Shown: one piece after another, positions 24,764 through 33,406 of the stretch | Layout: every line of letters starts with the position of its first letter | Position numbering within the stretch: the first letter of the stretch is position 1 | Assembly (NCBI RefSeq): GCF_019145355.1 | Contig: NZ_JAHSTY010000001.1 | Location: 3,100,001 to 3,164,000 of the forward strand | Source: Pseudomonas azadiae | GTDB lineage: Bacteria; Pseudomonadota; Gammaproteobacteria; Pseudomonadales; Pseudomonadaceae | Length of the DNA: 64,000 nucleotides | Reading direction: 5' to 3' | Made by a program: the position numbers and the translations under genes | Notes under the pieces: model-generated | Seen by the model: only the letters and a program-made list of their open reading frames with translations | Told to the model about the DNA's origin: nothing | The model's database searches: none

Positions 24764-24895
24764 GTAGTGAGCGGGCTTGTCCCGCGCTGGGTGGCGAAGC
24801 CGCCCCAATAAAGGCATCGCCGAGCTTCAGGTAGAATCCGGTCGCCTGGTTTGGGGCTGCTTCGCAGCCCAGCGCGGGACAAGCCCGCTTACTAC
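24764..24895. repeat. Second-type composite inverted repeat, copy 1
   Basis: Long arms GTAGTGAGCGGGCTTGTCCC ... and GGGACAAGCCCGCTTACTAC flank an inner pair (GGTGGCGAAGCCGCCCCA / TGGGGCTGCTTCGCAGCCC) around a ~45-base core containing GGTAGAATCCGGTCGCC. A second copy with the same architecture is at 54495-54626. It differs in sequence from the GTGGGAGC REPINs. Confidence 0.85.
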
Positions 24896-24938
24896 AAAGA
24901 TGTGTAGACGGTTGCTGCATTCGGTGACTGACACACCG

Positions 24939-24964
24939 CTATCGCGGGCAAGCCAGCTCCCACA
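24939..24964. repeat. Single REP
   Basis: One REP half (CTATCGCGGGCAAGCC then AGCTCCCAC) without partner, just downstream of the composite repeat. Confidence 0.75.
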
Positions 24965-25056
24965 GTTGGATTTGCATCAAGCTCACTCAGTACTCGGCTC
25001 CAAAACCTGCACCTAACCCCGCGCCCCAACAGAAAATTATTTTTGGTTATATAAAC

Positions 25057-25081
25057 ATTCTTAAATAGTATTTTTAAGAAT
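25057..25081 (+). promoter_or_regulatory. Inverted repeat in the oscA promoter (sulfur-limitation candidate)
   Basis: A perfect 9-bp inverted repeat ATTCTTAAA-N7-TTTAAGAAT lies in an AT-rich patch about 80 bp upstream of oscA. Similar, imperfect dyads stand before the sfnB-type gene at 53182 and a different palindrome before the cystine transporter. CysB or a related sulfur regulator is the inferred binder. Confidence 0.5.
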
Positions 25082-25161
25082 ATCCGCGCTTATCTACTAT
25101 CGCCCTCACGCCGCAAGCAGTGCCACCACTGTGCAGGCATCTTCATTTCAGGAGCGAGACC

Positions 25162-25344
25162 ATGAGCGCATCTCTACGTAGCGTTGACGGCCAGGACGAA
25201 GCAGCCATTCTGCGCGAGATCCAGAGCGCGCTGCGCGATCTGCGGTTTGGCGCGGTGGAAATCACGGTGCACAACGCACAAGTCGTACAGATTGAACGCA
25301 AAGAAAAATTCCGTCTGCAGAACCCGGGTAACAAGCCCGCCTAA
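25162..25344 (+). CDS. oscA: OscA/YezD-family small protein (DUF2292)
   Basis: 60 residues from ATG 25162 with CAGGAG upstream. The core ILREIQSALRDLRFGAVEITVHNAQVVQIERKEKFRL is the DUF2292 signature, a short helix plus beta hairpin. In Pseudomonas, OscA is required for growth on organosulfur compounds under sulfur-limiting conditions; its biochemical role is unknown. The gene lies directly upstream of sbp, separated by a REPIN, and downstream of an AT-rich dyad. The position and sequence fit PA0284. Both it and sbp probably respond to the same sulfur-starvation signal. Confidence 0.85.
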   Translation: MSASLRSVDGQDEAAILREIQSALRDLRFGAVEITVHNAQVVQIERKEKFRLQNPGNKPA

Positions 25345-25369
25345 GCAACAACTATAAGAATAAGCCCCT

Positions 25370-25468
25370 GTAGGAGCGAGCTTGCTCGCGAAAATCTTTA
25401 ACGATGACGCAGCGCTATCAGGTAACTCGCGTCGGCCTCAGGTTTTTCGCGAGCAAGCTCGCTCCTAC
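25370..25468. repeat. REPIN between oscA and sbp
   Basis: Inverted pair GTAGGAGCGAGCTTGCTCGC ... GCGAGCAAGCTCGCTCCTAC, a GTAGGAGC variant. It ends 36 bp before the sbp ATG and lies in the oscA-sbp transcript if the genes are cotranscribed. Confidence 0.9.
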
Positions 25469-25504
25469 AAGGGCGGCCAACACCCCAGAATTTCAGGAGC
25501 TTCT

Positions 25505-26515
25505 ATGTCGTCGATTCGCCGTTACGCCCTGGCCGCCCTGGCCAGCGCCGTGTTTGCAGGTTCCGCGGTTGCCAAGGACTACGAGTTGCTCAACGTCTCG
25601 TATGACCCTACCCGTGAGCTGTACCAGGACTACAACGCTGAGTTCACCACGTTCTGGAAACAGTCCCACCCCGGCGACACCGTCAAGATCCAGCAATCCC
25701 ACGGTGGTTCGGGCAAGCAGGGCCGTGCGGTGATCGATGGCCTGCGCGCCGATGTGGTCACCTTGGCCCTGGCCGGTGACATCGACGAAATTGCCAAGCT
25801 GGGCAAGACGCTCCCGGAAAATTGGCAGACCCGCCTGCCAAACGCCAGCACCCCGTACACCTCGACCATCGTGTTCCTGGTGCGCAAGGGCAACCCCAAA
25901 GGCATCAAGGATTGGGGCGACCTGATCAAGCAAGACGTGTCGGTGATCACGCCGAACCCGAAAACCTCCGGTGGCGCGCGCTGGAACTTCCTCGCCGCCT
26001 GGGCCTACGGCCTGAAAGCCGGTGGCAGCGAAGCCAAGGCCCAGGAATACGTCAAGGAGCTGTTCAAGCACGTGCCGGTGCTGGACACCGGCGCCCGCGG
26101 TTCAACCATCACCTTCGTCAACAACGGCCAGGGCGACGTGTTGCTGGCCTGGGAAAACGAAGCCTTCCTGGCCCTGAAAGAAGACGGCGGCGCCGATAAG
26201 TTCGATATCGTCGTGCCTTCGCTGTCGATCCTCGCGGAGCCGCCAGTGGCCGTGGTCGACAAGAACGCCGAGAAAAAGGGCAACACCGAAATCGCCACCG
26301 AATACCTCAAGCACCTGTACAGCCCGGCCGGCCAGGAAATTGCGGCGAAAAACTTCTACCGCCCACGCGATGAGAAAGTCGCCGCCAAATACGCCCAGCA
26401 GTTCCCGAAACTGGACCTGGTGACTATCGACAAAGACTTCGGCGGCTGGAAAACTGCCCAACCGAAATTCTTTAACGACGGTGGCGTGTTCGACCAGATC
26501 TACACGGCGCAGTAA
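25505..26515 (+). CDS. sbp: Periplasmic sulfate-binding protein
   Basis: 336 residues from ATG 25505 (CAGGAG upstream). The frame is open back to 25382, but that part is REPIN sequence. A Sec signal peptide ends near [22 protein letters not shown], followed by the family landmarks [26 protein letters not shown] (the SGGS-type oxyanion loop) and [19 protein letters not shown]. It captures sulfate (and thiosulfate) for the ABC transporter encoded by cysT, cysW and cysA next to it. A REPIN separates it from cysT and may reduce readthrough, so that sbp is expressed more than the membrane components. Expression under sulfur limitation through CysB is expected from other bacteria. Confidence 0.93.
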   Translation: MSSIRRYALAALASAVFAGSAVAKDYELLNVSYDPTRELYQDYNAEFTTFWKQSHPGDTVKIQQSHGGSGKQGRAVIDGLRADVVTLALAGDIDEIAKLGKTLPENWQTRLPNASTPYTSTIVFLVRKGNPKGIKDWGDLIKQDVSVITPNPKTSGGARWNFLAAWAYGLKAGGSEAKAQEYVKELFKHVPVLDTGARGSTITFVNNGQGDVLLAWENEAFLALKEDGGADKFDIVVPSLSILAEPPVAVVDKNAEKKGNTEIATEYLKHLYSPAGQEIAAKNFYRPRDEKVAAKYAQQFPKLDLVTIDKDFGGWKTAQPKFFNDGGVFDQIYTAQ

Positions 26516-26545
26516 GCCAAAGTATCTGTAGGGATCCGCTTTTCT

Positions 26546-26631
26546 GTGGGAGCTGGCTTGCCTGCGATGGCATCACCGAGGTGTGGCTGATACACCGAGG
26601 TGCCTGCATCGCGGGCAAGCCCGGCTCCCAC
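26546..26631. repeat. REPIN between sbp and cysT
   Basis: Inverted pair GTGGGAGCTGGCTTGCCTGC ... GCAAGCCCGGCTCCCAC with inner dyad CACCGAGGTG. Position inside the sulfate operon suggests a role in differential mRNA stability. Confidence 0.9.
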
Positions 26632-26688
26632 ACAAGCCAGTGTCCACAGAAACGTGCAGTGGTGTTTACCTTTTAACCAAGGACTCTT

Positions 26689-27507
26689 ATGTCGCGTCGT
26701 ACCTCCCCCGTCATACCCGGCTTCGGGCTGACGCTGGGCTACACCGTCGTGTACCTCAGCCTGATCGTACTCATCCCGCTGGCGGCGATGTTTGTGCACG
26801 CCGCCCAACTCACCTGGGATCAGTTCTGGGCCATTATTTCCGCACCGCGTGTGCTGGCGGCATTGAAGCTGAGCTTCAGCACCGCGTTGTACGCCGCGCT
26901 GATCAACGGCGTGATCGGCACGCTGCTGGCCTGGGTGCTGGTGCGCTACACCTTCCCCGGCCGCAAGATCATCGACGCGATGATCGACCTGCCGTTCGCC
27001 CTGCCCACCGCCGTGGCGGGTATCGCGCTGACCGCCTTGTACGCGCCGAACGGCTTTGTCGGCCAGTTCGCCGCCGACCTGGGCTTCAAGATCGCCTACA
27101 CCCCCTTGGGTATCACCCTGGCGTTGACCTTTGTCACGTTGCCGTTCGTGGTGCGCACGGTGCAGCCGGTGCTGGCCGACATCCCCCGGGAAGTTGAAGA
27201 AGCCGCCGCCTGCCTGGGCGCCAAGCCATTGCAGGTGTTCCGCCACATTCTTGTGCCGGCGTTGCTGCCGGCCTGGTTGACCGGTTTCGCCCTGGCGTTT
27301 GCCCGTGGTGTGGGTGAGTACGGTTCGGTGATTTTTATCGCCGGCAACATGCCGATGAAAACCGAGATCCTGCCGCTGCTGATCATGGTCAAGCTCGACC
27401 AATACGACTATCGCGGCGCCACGTCCATCGGCGTGCTGATGCTGGTGGTTTCCTTTGTTTTGCTGCTGCTGATCAATTTGCTGCAGCGGCGCATCGAACG
27501 TCCATAA
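26689..27507 (+). CDS. cysT: Sulfate ABC transporter permease CysT
   Basis: 272 residues with AAGGA upstream of the ATG. Six hydrophobic segments, beginning at [20 protein letters not shown], and the cytoplasmic EAA loop [21 protein letters not shown] that contacts the ATPase. It is the CysT (CysU) family: [23 protein letters not shown] and the region around [10 protein letters not shown] are typical. Together with CysW it forms the inner-membrane channel. It is followed by cysW after 13 bp. Confidence 0.93.
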   Translation: MSRRTSPVIPGFGLTLGYTVVYLSLIVLIPLAAMFVHAAQLTWDQFWAIISAPRVLAALKLSFSTALYAALINGVIGTLLAWVLVRYTFPGRKIIDAMIDLPFALPTAVAGIALTALYAPNGFVGQFAADLGFKIAYTPLGITLALTFVTLPFVVRTVQPVLADIPREVEEAAACLGAKPLQVFRHILVPALLPAWLTGFALAFARGVGEYGSVIFIAGNMPMKTEILPLLIMVKLDQYDYRGATSIGVLMLVVSFVLLLLINLLQRRIERP

Positions 27508-27520
27508 GGAGGCGCGGAAC

Positions 27521-28393
27521 ATGTCCCAATCGTCTATTTCCGCCGCGTCCTCGGCCAACGCCGCCCGCCGTGGCAGCGCTGTGTCGCGACGTATCCTGAT
27601 CGGCCTTGGCTGGCTGGTGTTCGTCCTGTTTCTGCTGTTGCCGCTGCTGATCGTGGTGACCCAAGGCCTGAAAAACGGCCTCGGCGCGTTCTTTACCGCG
27701 ATCCTTGAACCCGACGCGTTGTCGGCGCTGAAGCTCACGGTGATCGCCGTGGCGATTTCGGTGCCGCTCAACGTGGTGTTCGGCGTCAGCGCGGCCTGGT
27801 GCGTGAGCAAGTACTCGTTCCGTGGCAAAAGCATCCTGGTGACGCTGATCGACCTGCCGTTCTCGGTGTCGCCGGTGATCGCCGGCCTGGTCTATGTGCT
27901 GATGTTCGGCGCCCAGGGCTTCTTCGGCCCGTGGTTGCAGGACCACGACATCCAGATCGTGTTCGCCTTGCCCGGTATCGTGCTGGCGACCATCTTCGTG
28001 ACGGTGCCGTTCGTGGCCCGTGAACTGATCCCGCTGATGCAGGAGCAGGGCACGCAGGAAGAAGAGGCCGCGCGCCTGCTGGGCGCCAATGGCTGGCAGA
28101 TGTTCTGGCATGTCACCGTGCCGAATATCAAGTGGGGCCTGATCTACGGCGTGGTGCTGTGTACCGCGCGGGCCATGGGTGAGTTCGGCGCGGTGTCGGT
28201 GGTGTCCGGCCACATTCGCGGCGTCACCAACACCCTGCCGTTGCATGTCGAGATTCTCTACAACGAATACAACCACGTTGCCGCGTTTGCGGTGGCCAGC
28301 CTGTTGCTGATCCTGGCGCTCTTCATCCTGCTGCTCAAGCAGTGGAGCGAGAACCGTATCAACCGCCTGCGCAACAGCGCCGGTGAGGAATAA
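27521..28393 (+). CDS. cysW: Sulfate ABC transporter permease CysW
   Basis: 290 residues with GGAGG upstream. A Ser/Ala-rich cytoplasmic N-terminus of about 30 residues precedes six membrane segments. The EAA loop reads [22 protein letters not shown]. The closing [25 protein letters not shown] region (here [19 protein letters not shown]) is diagnostic of CysW. It pairs with CysT. The ATP-binding gene cysA begins 3 bp after its stop, so the two are translationally linked. Confidence 0.93.
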   Translation: MSQSSISAASSANAARRGSAVSRRILIGLGWLVFVLFLLLPLLIVVTQGLKNGLGAFFTAILEPDALSALKLTVIAVAISVPLNVVFGVSAAWCVSKYSFRGKSILVTLIDLPFSVSPVIAGLVYVLMFGAQGFFGPWLQDHDIQIVFALPGIVLATIFVTVPFVARELIPLMQEQGTQEEEAARLLGANGWQMFWHVTVPNIKWGLIYGVVLCTARAMGEFGAVSVVSGHIRGVTNTLPLHVEILYNEYNHVAAFAVASLLLILALFILLLKQWSENRINRLRNSAGEE

Positions 28394-28396
28394 GTC

Positions 28397-29377
28397 ATGT
28401 CGATCGAAGTCCGTAATGTCAGCAAGAACTTCAACGCCTTCAAGGCCCTGAACAGCATCAATCTGGACATCCAGAGTGGCGAGCTGGTGGCGTTGCTGGG
28501 CCCGTCCGGCTGCGGCAAGACCACCTTGCTGCGCATCATCGCAGGTCTCGAAACCCCGGATGACGGCAGCATCGTGTTCCACGGCGAAGACGTCTCCGGC
28601 CATGATGTACGTGATCGCAACGTCGGGTTTGTGTTCCAGCACTATGCGTTGTTCCGCCACATGAGCGTGTTCGACAACGTGGCGTTCGGCCTGCGCATGA
28701 AGCCTAAAAACCAGCGCCCGAGCGAAAGCCAGATCGCGGTCAAGGTGCATGAGCTGCTGAATATGGTGCAGTTGGATTGGCTGTCGGACCGCTACCCGGA
28801 ACAACTCTCCGGTGGTCAGCGCCAGCGTATCGCCCTGGCCCGCGCCCTGGCGGTAGAGCCCAAAGTGCTGCTGCTGGACGAGCCGTTCGGTGCCCTCGAT
28901 GCCAAGGTGCGTAAAGAGCTGCGCCGCTGGCTGGCGCGCCTGCACGAAGACATCAACCTGACCTCGGTATTCGTGACCCACGACCAGGAAGAGGCCATGG
29001 AGGTCGCCGACCGCATCGTGGTGATGAACAAGGGCGTGATCGAGCAGATCGGCTCACCGGGCGAAGTCTACGAAAACCCGGCCAGCGATTTCGTCTACCA
29101 CTTCCTGGGCGACTCCAACCGTCTGCATTTGGGTGAAGACAAACACCTGCTGTTTCGCCCGCATGAAGTGTCGCTGTCGCGGCATGAACTGGAGGATCAC
29201 CATGCCGCTGAAGTACGCGATATTCGCCCATTGGGCGCAACCACGCGGGTGACACTGAAGGTCGAAGGCCAGCCCGAGCTGATCGAAGCTGAAGTGGTGA
29301 AGGACCACGACAGCCTGACCGGCCTGGCCCGTGGCGAGACGCTGTTCTTCAAGCCCAAGGTCTGGCAAAAAGCCTAA
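28397..29377 (+). CDS. cysA: Sulfate ABC transporter ATP-binding protein
   Basis: 326 residues. Walker [11 protein letters not shown]-loop [14 protein letters not shown] signature [16 protein letters not shown], Walker [12 protein letters not shown], and H-loop [18 protein letters not shown] are all intact. A C-terminal TOBE-like regulatory domain follows (~residues 235-326; [12 protein letters not shown]...). It energises CysTW-Sbp. It is the last gene of the sbp-cysTWA unit; no classical terminator follows, but a REPIN does. Confidence 0.94.
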   Translation: MSIEVRNVSKNFNAFKALNSINLDIQSGELVALLGPSGCGKTTLLRIIAGLETPDDGSIVFHGEDVSGHDVRDRNVGFVFQHYALFRHMSVFDNVAFGLRMKPKNQRPSESQIAVKVHELLNMVQLDWLSDRYPEQLSGGQRQRIALARALAVEPKVLLLDEPFGALDAKVRKELRRWLARLHEDINLTSVFVTHDQEEAMEVADRIVVMNKGVIEQIGSPGEVYENPASDFVYHFLGDSNRLHLGEDKHLLFRPHEVSLSRHELEDHHAAEVRDIRPLGATTRVTLKVEGQPELIEAEVVKDHDSLTGLARGETLFFKPKVWQKA

Positions 29378-29396
29378 TCACACTGCAACACCTAAT

Positions 29397-29498
29397 GTGG
29401 GAGCGGACTTGTGTGGGAGCTGGCTTGCCTGCGATGGCATCACCTCGGTACCCCTGATACACCGAGGTGAGGCTATCGCGGGCAAGCCCGGCTCCCAC
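29397..29498. repeat. REPIN plus extra half REP
   Basis: A half REP GTGGGAGCGGACTTG is followed immediately by a full inverted pair (29413-29498; GTGTGGGAGCTGGCTTGCC ... GGCAAGCCCGGCTCCCAC). It separates convergent cysA and the Mpo1-like gene. Confidence 0.9.
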
Positions 29499-29510
29499 AT
29501 TGGATCTTTG

Positions 29511-30041
29511 TTAGCCCCTAACCGTGGCGTTTTTGCTACGCACCGTGACCGGCCCGGAGCGCTGCTCGATCTGCTGCTTGAGCCCCTGCCGCAACCCCAG
29601 CAAAAACGCCAACTCCGCCACCACAAACAACGGCCCCACGATCAGCCCCGACACATCATCGACAAACGCCGGCTTCTTGCCTTCGTAGTAATGCCCCACA
29701 AACTGAATCACCCAGCCCACCACAAACATCCCGACGCCACTACCCAGCCACACCAGCGTGCTCTGCGCCGCGAGCACATGCCCGGCCCATACCGACAACC
29801 CCATCAACAGCGTCATCAGCACGCCTAGCGCCAGCTCCAGGCGCAGGTAAAACCACGCCGACAACAGCGCGACAATCACGGCCGGTGAAATCCACAGGCC
29901 ACCCACCGCCCATTCGGGGCGCGACAGCAGCACGGCGACCGCGACCACGATCAGCGGAATGCCGATAAAGTGGCTGGCGATATTGCGCGGGTCGCGGTGG
30001 TAGGCGGCGTATTGACTGAGGTGGTCGACGAGGCTTTTCAT
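29511..30041 (-). CDS. Mpo1-like (DUF962) membrane protein
   Basis: 176 residues from ATG 30041, chosen because a perfect AGGAGG precedes it by 6 bp; an upstream in-frame ATG at 30071 lacks this. The start SLVDHLSQYAAYHRDPRNIASHFIGIPLIV and the later IQFVGHYYEGKKPAFVDDV are the conserved blocks of DUF962, with the His residues that bind iron in yeast Mpo1 (a 2-hydroxy fatty acid dioxygenase). Four hydrophobic segments suggest an inner-membrane protein. It is divergent from the Crp/Fnr regulator 84 bp away. Substrate unknown here; lipid alpha-oxidation is the family-based guess. Confidence 0.85.
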   Translation of the reverse strand: MKSLVDHLSQYAAYHRDPRNIASHFIGIPLIVVAVAVLLSRPEWAVGGLWISPAVIVALLSAWFYLRLELALGVLMTLLMGLSVWAGHVLAAQSTLVWLGSGVGMFVVGWVIQFVGHYYEGKKPAFVDDVSGLIVGPLFVVAELAFLLGLRQGLKQQIEQRSGPVTVRSKNATVRG

Positions 30042-30124
30042 TGTTATTCCTCCTGTAGGATGTTTGATCATGCCCTGTCAGCCCTTGGCGAACTGTCGGC
30101 TGGGCGACAATCTTTGGAGTTCTC

Positions 30125-30811
30125 ATGGATGCAGAGAAATGGCACGCCCGCCTGGCCAGCGGGCACTGGTTCAGCCATCTGCCTGTCGATCTACAGCGTA
30201 GCCTGCTGGCGGCTGCGCGGTTGCGCTCGCTGACGGCGGGGCAGTCGCTGTTCAAGCGCGGCGATCCGCCTTGTGGGCTGTATGCGGTACTGGAAGGCGC
30301 AGTGCGGATCAGCGCGGTGAATGCCCAGGGTAAGGAGGCGGTCTTGAGCCTGGTGGAAACGCCTTACTGGTTCGGCGAGATCTGCCTGTTTGATAACCTG
30401 CCGCGCACCCACGACGCCCTGGCCACGGGGCCGTGCACATTGTTGCAGGTACCGCAGGCGTCGATGCTCGACATCCTCGCCAAGCAGCCGCTGTATTGGC
30501 GCGACGTGGCCCTGTTGATGAGCCACAAATTGCGCCTGTCGTTGATCAACATCGAGCAGATGAGCCTGATGCCCGCGTCGGCGCGCCTGGCCCATCGGCT
30601 GCTGATGATCGCCGAAGGCTACGGCGAAATAGACCCGGCGCGCCGCACGCTGCAACTGCCCCAGGAAGACCTGGCTGCAATGCTGGGCCTGTCGCGCCAG
30701 ACCACCAACAGTCTGCTCAAGGCGCTGGAGCAACAGGGCATCATCGGCCTGAGTTACGCTGCGATTGAGGTGCTGGATTTAAAGGGCCTGCGGCAGGCCG
30801 CAGGCCTGTGA
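30125..30811 (+). CDS. Crp/Fnr-family transcriptional regulator
   Basis: 228 residues. A cyclic-nucleotide-binding-like beta barrel (~residues 20-130; FKRGDPPCGLYAVLEGAVRISAV ... FGEICLFDNLPRTHDALA) is joined by a long dimer helix to a winged helix-turn-helix: LPQEDLAAMLGLSRQTTNSLLKALEQQGIIGL. The Cys pattern of Fnr (four N-terminal Cys for an Fe-S cluster) is absent and the ligand site does not show the RxS motif of Crp, so the effector is unclear. It shares a divergent promoter region with the Mpo1-like gene, the most likely target. Its stop ends 1 bp before the convergent hiuH gene. Confidence 0.85.
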   Translation: MDAEKWHARLASGHWFSHLPVDLQRSLLAAARLRSLTAGQSLFKRGDPPCGLYAVLEGAVRISAVNAQGKEAVLSLVETPYWFGEICLFDNLPRTHDALATGPCTLLQVPQASMLDILAKQPLYWRDVALLMSHKLRLSLINIEQMSLMPASARLAHRLLMIAEGYGEIDPARRTLQLPQEDLAAMLGLSRQTTNSLLKALEQQGIIGLSYAAIEVLDLKGLRQAAGL

Positions 30812-30812
30812 A

Positions 30813-31223
30813 CTACGAGCCGCGATAGGTGGAAAAGCCATAAGGGCTGAGCAGCAGCGGAATGTGGTAATGCTGGTCGGCCTGCTTGACCTGGAAGATC
30901 ACCGGCACTTCGGGGAAGAACGTCTCGCGATTGGCTTTTTTGTAGTAATCGCCGGTCTTGAATACCACGCGATACTCGCCGGGTTGCATGGCCTGGTTGG
31001 CCGGGAAGAGTTCGGCGATGCGTCCTTGCTGGTTGGTGACGCCGTTGGACAGCGACTGCCAGTGATCGCCTACGTGCTGCTCCAGGGTGACGCTGACACC
31101 GGCAGACGGCAGGCCGTTTTCCAGGTTCAGCACATGCACGCTCAGCGGGTTGCCGTCCGCCAGCGCCAAGCTGCTCAGGCCGCTCAGGCTGAGGGCGGCA
31201 AGGGTCATGTTCAAGGTTTTCAT
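30813..31223 (-). CDS. hiuH: Periplasmic 5-hydroxyisourate hydrolase
   Basis: 136 residues, with an N-terminal signal peptide (NMTLAALSLSGLSSLALADG), so the enzyme is exported. The mature domain shows the transthyretin-like hydrolase pattern: LSVHVLNLENGLPSAGVSVTLEQ, GRIAELF, YRVVFKTGDYYKK, FFPEVPVIFQV, HYHIPLLLSPYGFSTYRGS; the closing YRGS is the enzyme's hallmark that separates it from vertebrate transthyretin. It hydrolyses 5-hydroxyisourate from urate oxidation. No other urate genes are nearby. It is 10 bp downstream of the HbpS-like gene, so the two are cotranscribed and both exported. Confidence 0.88.
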   Translation of the reverse strand: MKTLNMTLAALSLSGLSSLALADGNPLSVHVLNLENGLPSAGVSVTLEQHVGDHWQSLSNGVTNQQGRIAELFPANQAMQPGEYRVVFKTGDYYKKANRETFFPEVPVIFQVKQADQHYHIPLLLSPYGFSTYRGS

Positions 31224-31233
31224 GGATGTTTCC

Positions 31234-31707
31234 TCAAGGGGTGATATTCAAGCCAAGTTGATTGGCCGCGTTGACCGCGCACGCTTCGTCCTGCTCGGCG
31301 CCACCGGCCCCGGCGATGCCCAGCGCGCCCACCAATTCGGTGCCGGCAAACAGCGGCACGCCGCCGCCGAGCAACAGCAACTCGGGCAAGCTGTTAAGGT
31401 TGGCGGCCTCGGGGTTGTTGCGCGCACGCTCGGCAAACAGCCGGGTCGGAGTTTTCGACGACAGCGCGGTATACGCCTTGCGCTGGCTGGCGATGCTGTT
31501 GTGCGGGCCAACGCCGTCGGCCCGCAGGCTGAGCAACAGGTTGGCGCCACGATCCAGTACGGTGATTGCCGCTGTGCAGTGCGCCAGACTGGCGTCCGCC
31601 AGTTGGCGGGCGGTGGCCAGATCGAGGTCGGCGTGACGCGGCAATGAGGGTGCTGCCACGGCGCTGGCGCTGATGGCGATACTCAAGAACAAGGCAGTGC
31701 GGTACAT
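31234..31707 (-). CDS. GlcG/HbpS-family (DUF336) exported protein
   Basis: 157 residues with a short signal peptide ending near VAAPSLPRHADL. The family core is present: ATARQLADASLAHC, then ITVLDRGANLLLSLRADGVGPHNSIASQRKAYTAL, then LLLLGGGVPLFAGTELVGALGIAGAGGAEQDEACA. Members bind heme or act in redox sensing (HbpS of Streptomyces) or near glycolate genes (GlcG). It is followed by hiuH in an operon and is divergent from the receiver gene. A role in heme or purine-derived oxidant handling in the periplasm is only a guess. Confidence 0.85.
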   Translation of the reverse strand: MYRTALFLSIAISASAVAAPSLPRHADLDLATARQLADASLAHCTAAITVLDRGANLLLSLRADGVGPHNSIASQRKAYTALSSKTPTRLFAERARNNPEAANLNSLPELLLLGGGVPLFAGTELVGALGIAGAGGAEQDEACAVNAANQLGLNITP

Positions 31708-31806
31708 GGGAACGGCTCCAGAAAGCAGGCCGCCACCTTAGCCAGCGGACAGGGTCAAAAGCCGAACAATTTGATGACAGGTTTGTAATGAACCCAAGAG
31801 GTAGGC

Positions 31807-32172
31807 ATGCAGGTGTTGTTAGTGGAAGACCAGCCGCAACTGGCGCAACGCATGGCTCAGGGCCTGAGCGAGGCGGGCTTTGCCGTGGAGGTCGCGGCCA
31901 ACGGCATGGCCGCCCAGCGCTTTGTGGAAAGCACCGAATACGACTTGGTGATCCTGGACGTGATGTTGCCGGGGCTCAATGCCTGGAAGCTGCAGCAGGC
32001 GATTCGGCAGAAGGGCCAGACGCCGGTGCTGTTCCTGACCACGCCGGATGGGATTGAGGATCGCCTGCGCGGGCTGGAGTTGCATGAGGATGATTACTTG
32101 CTCAAGCCGTTTGAGGCCAAGGCGTTGGTGGCGCGGGTGAAGAAATTACTACGCCGTGATCGCGGGCGTTGA
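31807..32172 (+). CDS. Stand-alone response-regulator receiver domain
   Basis: 121 residues: a bare REC domain. The acidic pair (VEDQ), phospho-acceptor Asp51 in LVILDVMLPG, the Thr in LFLTTPDG and the Lys in YLLKPFEAKAL are all conserved, so it should be phosphorylatable. The sequence looks like the receiver of OmpR-type regulators, but the chain ends (KKLLRRDRGR) where the linker to a winged-helix domain would begin. No histidine kinase is nearby. It is either a genuine single-domain regulator or a truncated OmpR-type gene; the following DNA (32173-32300) is mainly REP and shows no HTH remnant. Confidence 0.8.
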   Translation: MQVLLVEDQPQLAQRMAQGLSEAGFAVEVAANGMAAQRFVESTEYDLVILDVMLPGLNAWKLQQAIRQKGQTPVLFLTTPDGIEDRLRGLELHEDDYLLKPFEAKALVARVKKLLRRDRGR

Positions 32173-32203
32173 TTGGTCCGAATAGGCAGTGCCTGGGCCG
32201 GCG

Positions 32204-32275
32204 GCGTCGCAGGCAAGCCAGCTCCCACATTTCGAAATGCGTTCCCCTGTGGGAGCCGGGCTTGCCCGCGATGAG
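32204..32275. repeat. Inverted REP pair, tail-to-tail
   Basis: Here the order is reversed: GCAAGCCAGCTCCCAC first, then GTGGGAGCCGGGCTTGCCCG, with a 19-bp spacer. It separates the receiver gene from the convergent araC-type gene. Confidence 0.85.
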
Positions 32276-32300
32276 GCCCTCACAGGCACTACAAACCTGT

Positions 32301-33305
32301 CTACCGCAACCCATCCCTGAACTGCCCCGGCGTCATCCCCGTCCAACGCTTGAACGCCCGGTTGAAGCTGCTGGTGTCGGCAAACCCCAATAGATGACTG
32401 ACCTCGGCCAATGAGCACTGCGGATCGCGCAAATGCAGCAACGCCAGGTTCTCCCGGCATTCATTGAGCAACGCATCAAACCGGCACCCTTCATCAGCGA
32501 GATGCCGCTGCAAGCTGCGCAGGCTCAGGTGCAAGGCCTGGGCGATGCGCTCGGCGCCTGGCTCACCCTCCGGCAGTTGCGCCTCGATGGCCGCGCGCAC
32601 CTTGCGCTCCCAGGTCAGCGGTTGCAGCTGGGCGAGGGTGCGCTTGAGCACCGTTTCGTTGTGCTCGGCCAGTTCGGGGTTGGCATCGTCCAGGTGGCTG
32701 TCGAAATCCTGGGCGGCGAACTCCAATCGGTCCTCTTCGGCGCCGAAGAATACCGGTGCGCGAAACACCCTGTGCCACGGCTGGGGATCGGCCGGCTGCG
32801 GCCGTCGCAGGTACACCGCCAGCGGCGCGTAGTCGCGCCCCAGTCGGTTGCGGCAGGTGCGCACATAAATCGCCGCGAACGCATCGATGGCTTCAAATGC
32901 CGGTGCCGGGCTGCCCGGCGGCTGCAACAGGCGAAAGCGGTAACGCTCACCTTCAAGGCTCAGCTCCAGGGCCAGGGCATCGCTGACCACCTGGTGATAA
33001 CGCACGATACGTTCGAACACTTCGCGCAAGCTGCCACTGGCGACCAAGGCATACCCCAACGCATGAAACGTGGTGGGGCTGACAAACCGCGACACCCGCA
33101 AGCCGATGGCCGGGTCGCCGCTGGCCTGCACCGCCAATGCCCACAGGCGCGTGGTGGCCGACAGCGGATAACGCGCGTTGGGGTCGTCCATGCGCTGCGG
33201 GTCGAGCCCGGCCTGCACGCACAGCGCGGCACTGTCGAGGCCCAGGGCGTCAAGCTGCTTGCGCAGGGCGCGGGTCCAGCTGGCGAGGGAGGTGGGTTCG
33301 GTCAT
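32301..33305 (-). CDS. AraC-family regulator (OruR/ArgR-like ligand domain)
   Basis: 334 residues. The N-terminal ~200 residues match the arabinose-binding-like domain of PF12625 regulators (AALCVQAGLDPQRMDDPNARYPLSATTRLW ... FHALGYALVASGSLREVFERIVRYH). The C-terminal AraC/XylS domain carries two HTH motifs: RIAQALHLSLRSLQRHLADEG and LAEVSHLLGFADTSSFNRAFKRWTGMTPGQFR. It is divergent from the fatty-acid desaturase gene (102 bp between the starts), a pairing that makes the desaturase its likely target and a fatty acid or related lipid its likely ligand. Confidence 0.85.
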   Translation of the reverse strand: MTEPTSLASWTRALRKQLDALGLDSAALCVQAGLDPQRMDDPNARYPLSATTRLWALAVQASGDPAIGLRVSRFVSPTTFHALGYALVASGSLREVFERIVRYHQVVSDALALELSLEGERYRFRLLQPPGSPAPAFEAIDAFAAIYVRTCRNRLGRDYAPLAVYLRRPQPADPQPWHRVFRAPVFFGAEEDRLEFAAQDFDSHLDDANPELAEHNETVLKRTLAQLQPLTWERKVRAAIEAQLPEGEPGAERIAQALHLSLRSLQRHLADEGCRFDALLNECRENLALLHLRDPQCSLAEVSHLLGFADTSSFNRAFKRWTGMTPGQFRDGLR

Positions 33306-33406
33306 GGCGATTGGCGCTTGCGGTCAACAGGTTGGCGTGCGGGGCTAGCATCCTGCCTGATCGCTTGGGGCAGGATGTGAGCATCAACAGACCAGAGGAT
33401 GGAAGC

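Noticed and set aside
25382..25504. N-terminal extension of sbp from ATG 25382
   Set aside because: It is made of REPIN sequence and would destroy the signal peptide; ATG 25505 has its own CAGGAG.
31234..31707. HbpS-like protein as GlcG of a glycolate operon
   Set aside because: No glcDEF genes nearby and a signal peptide is present.
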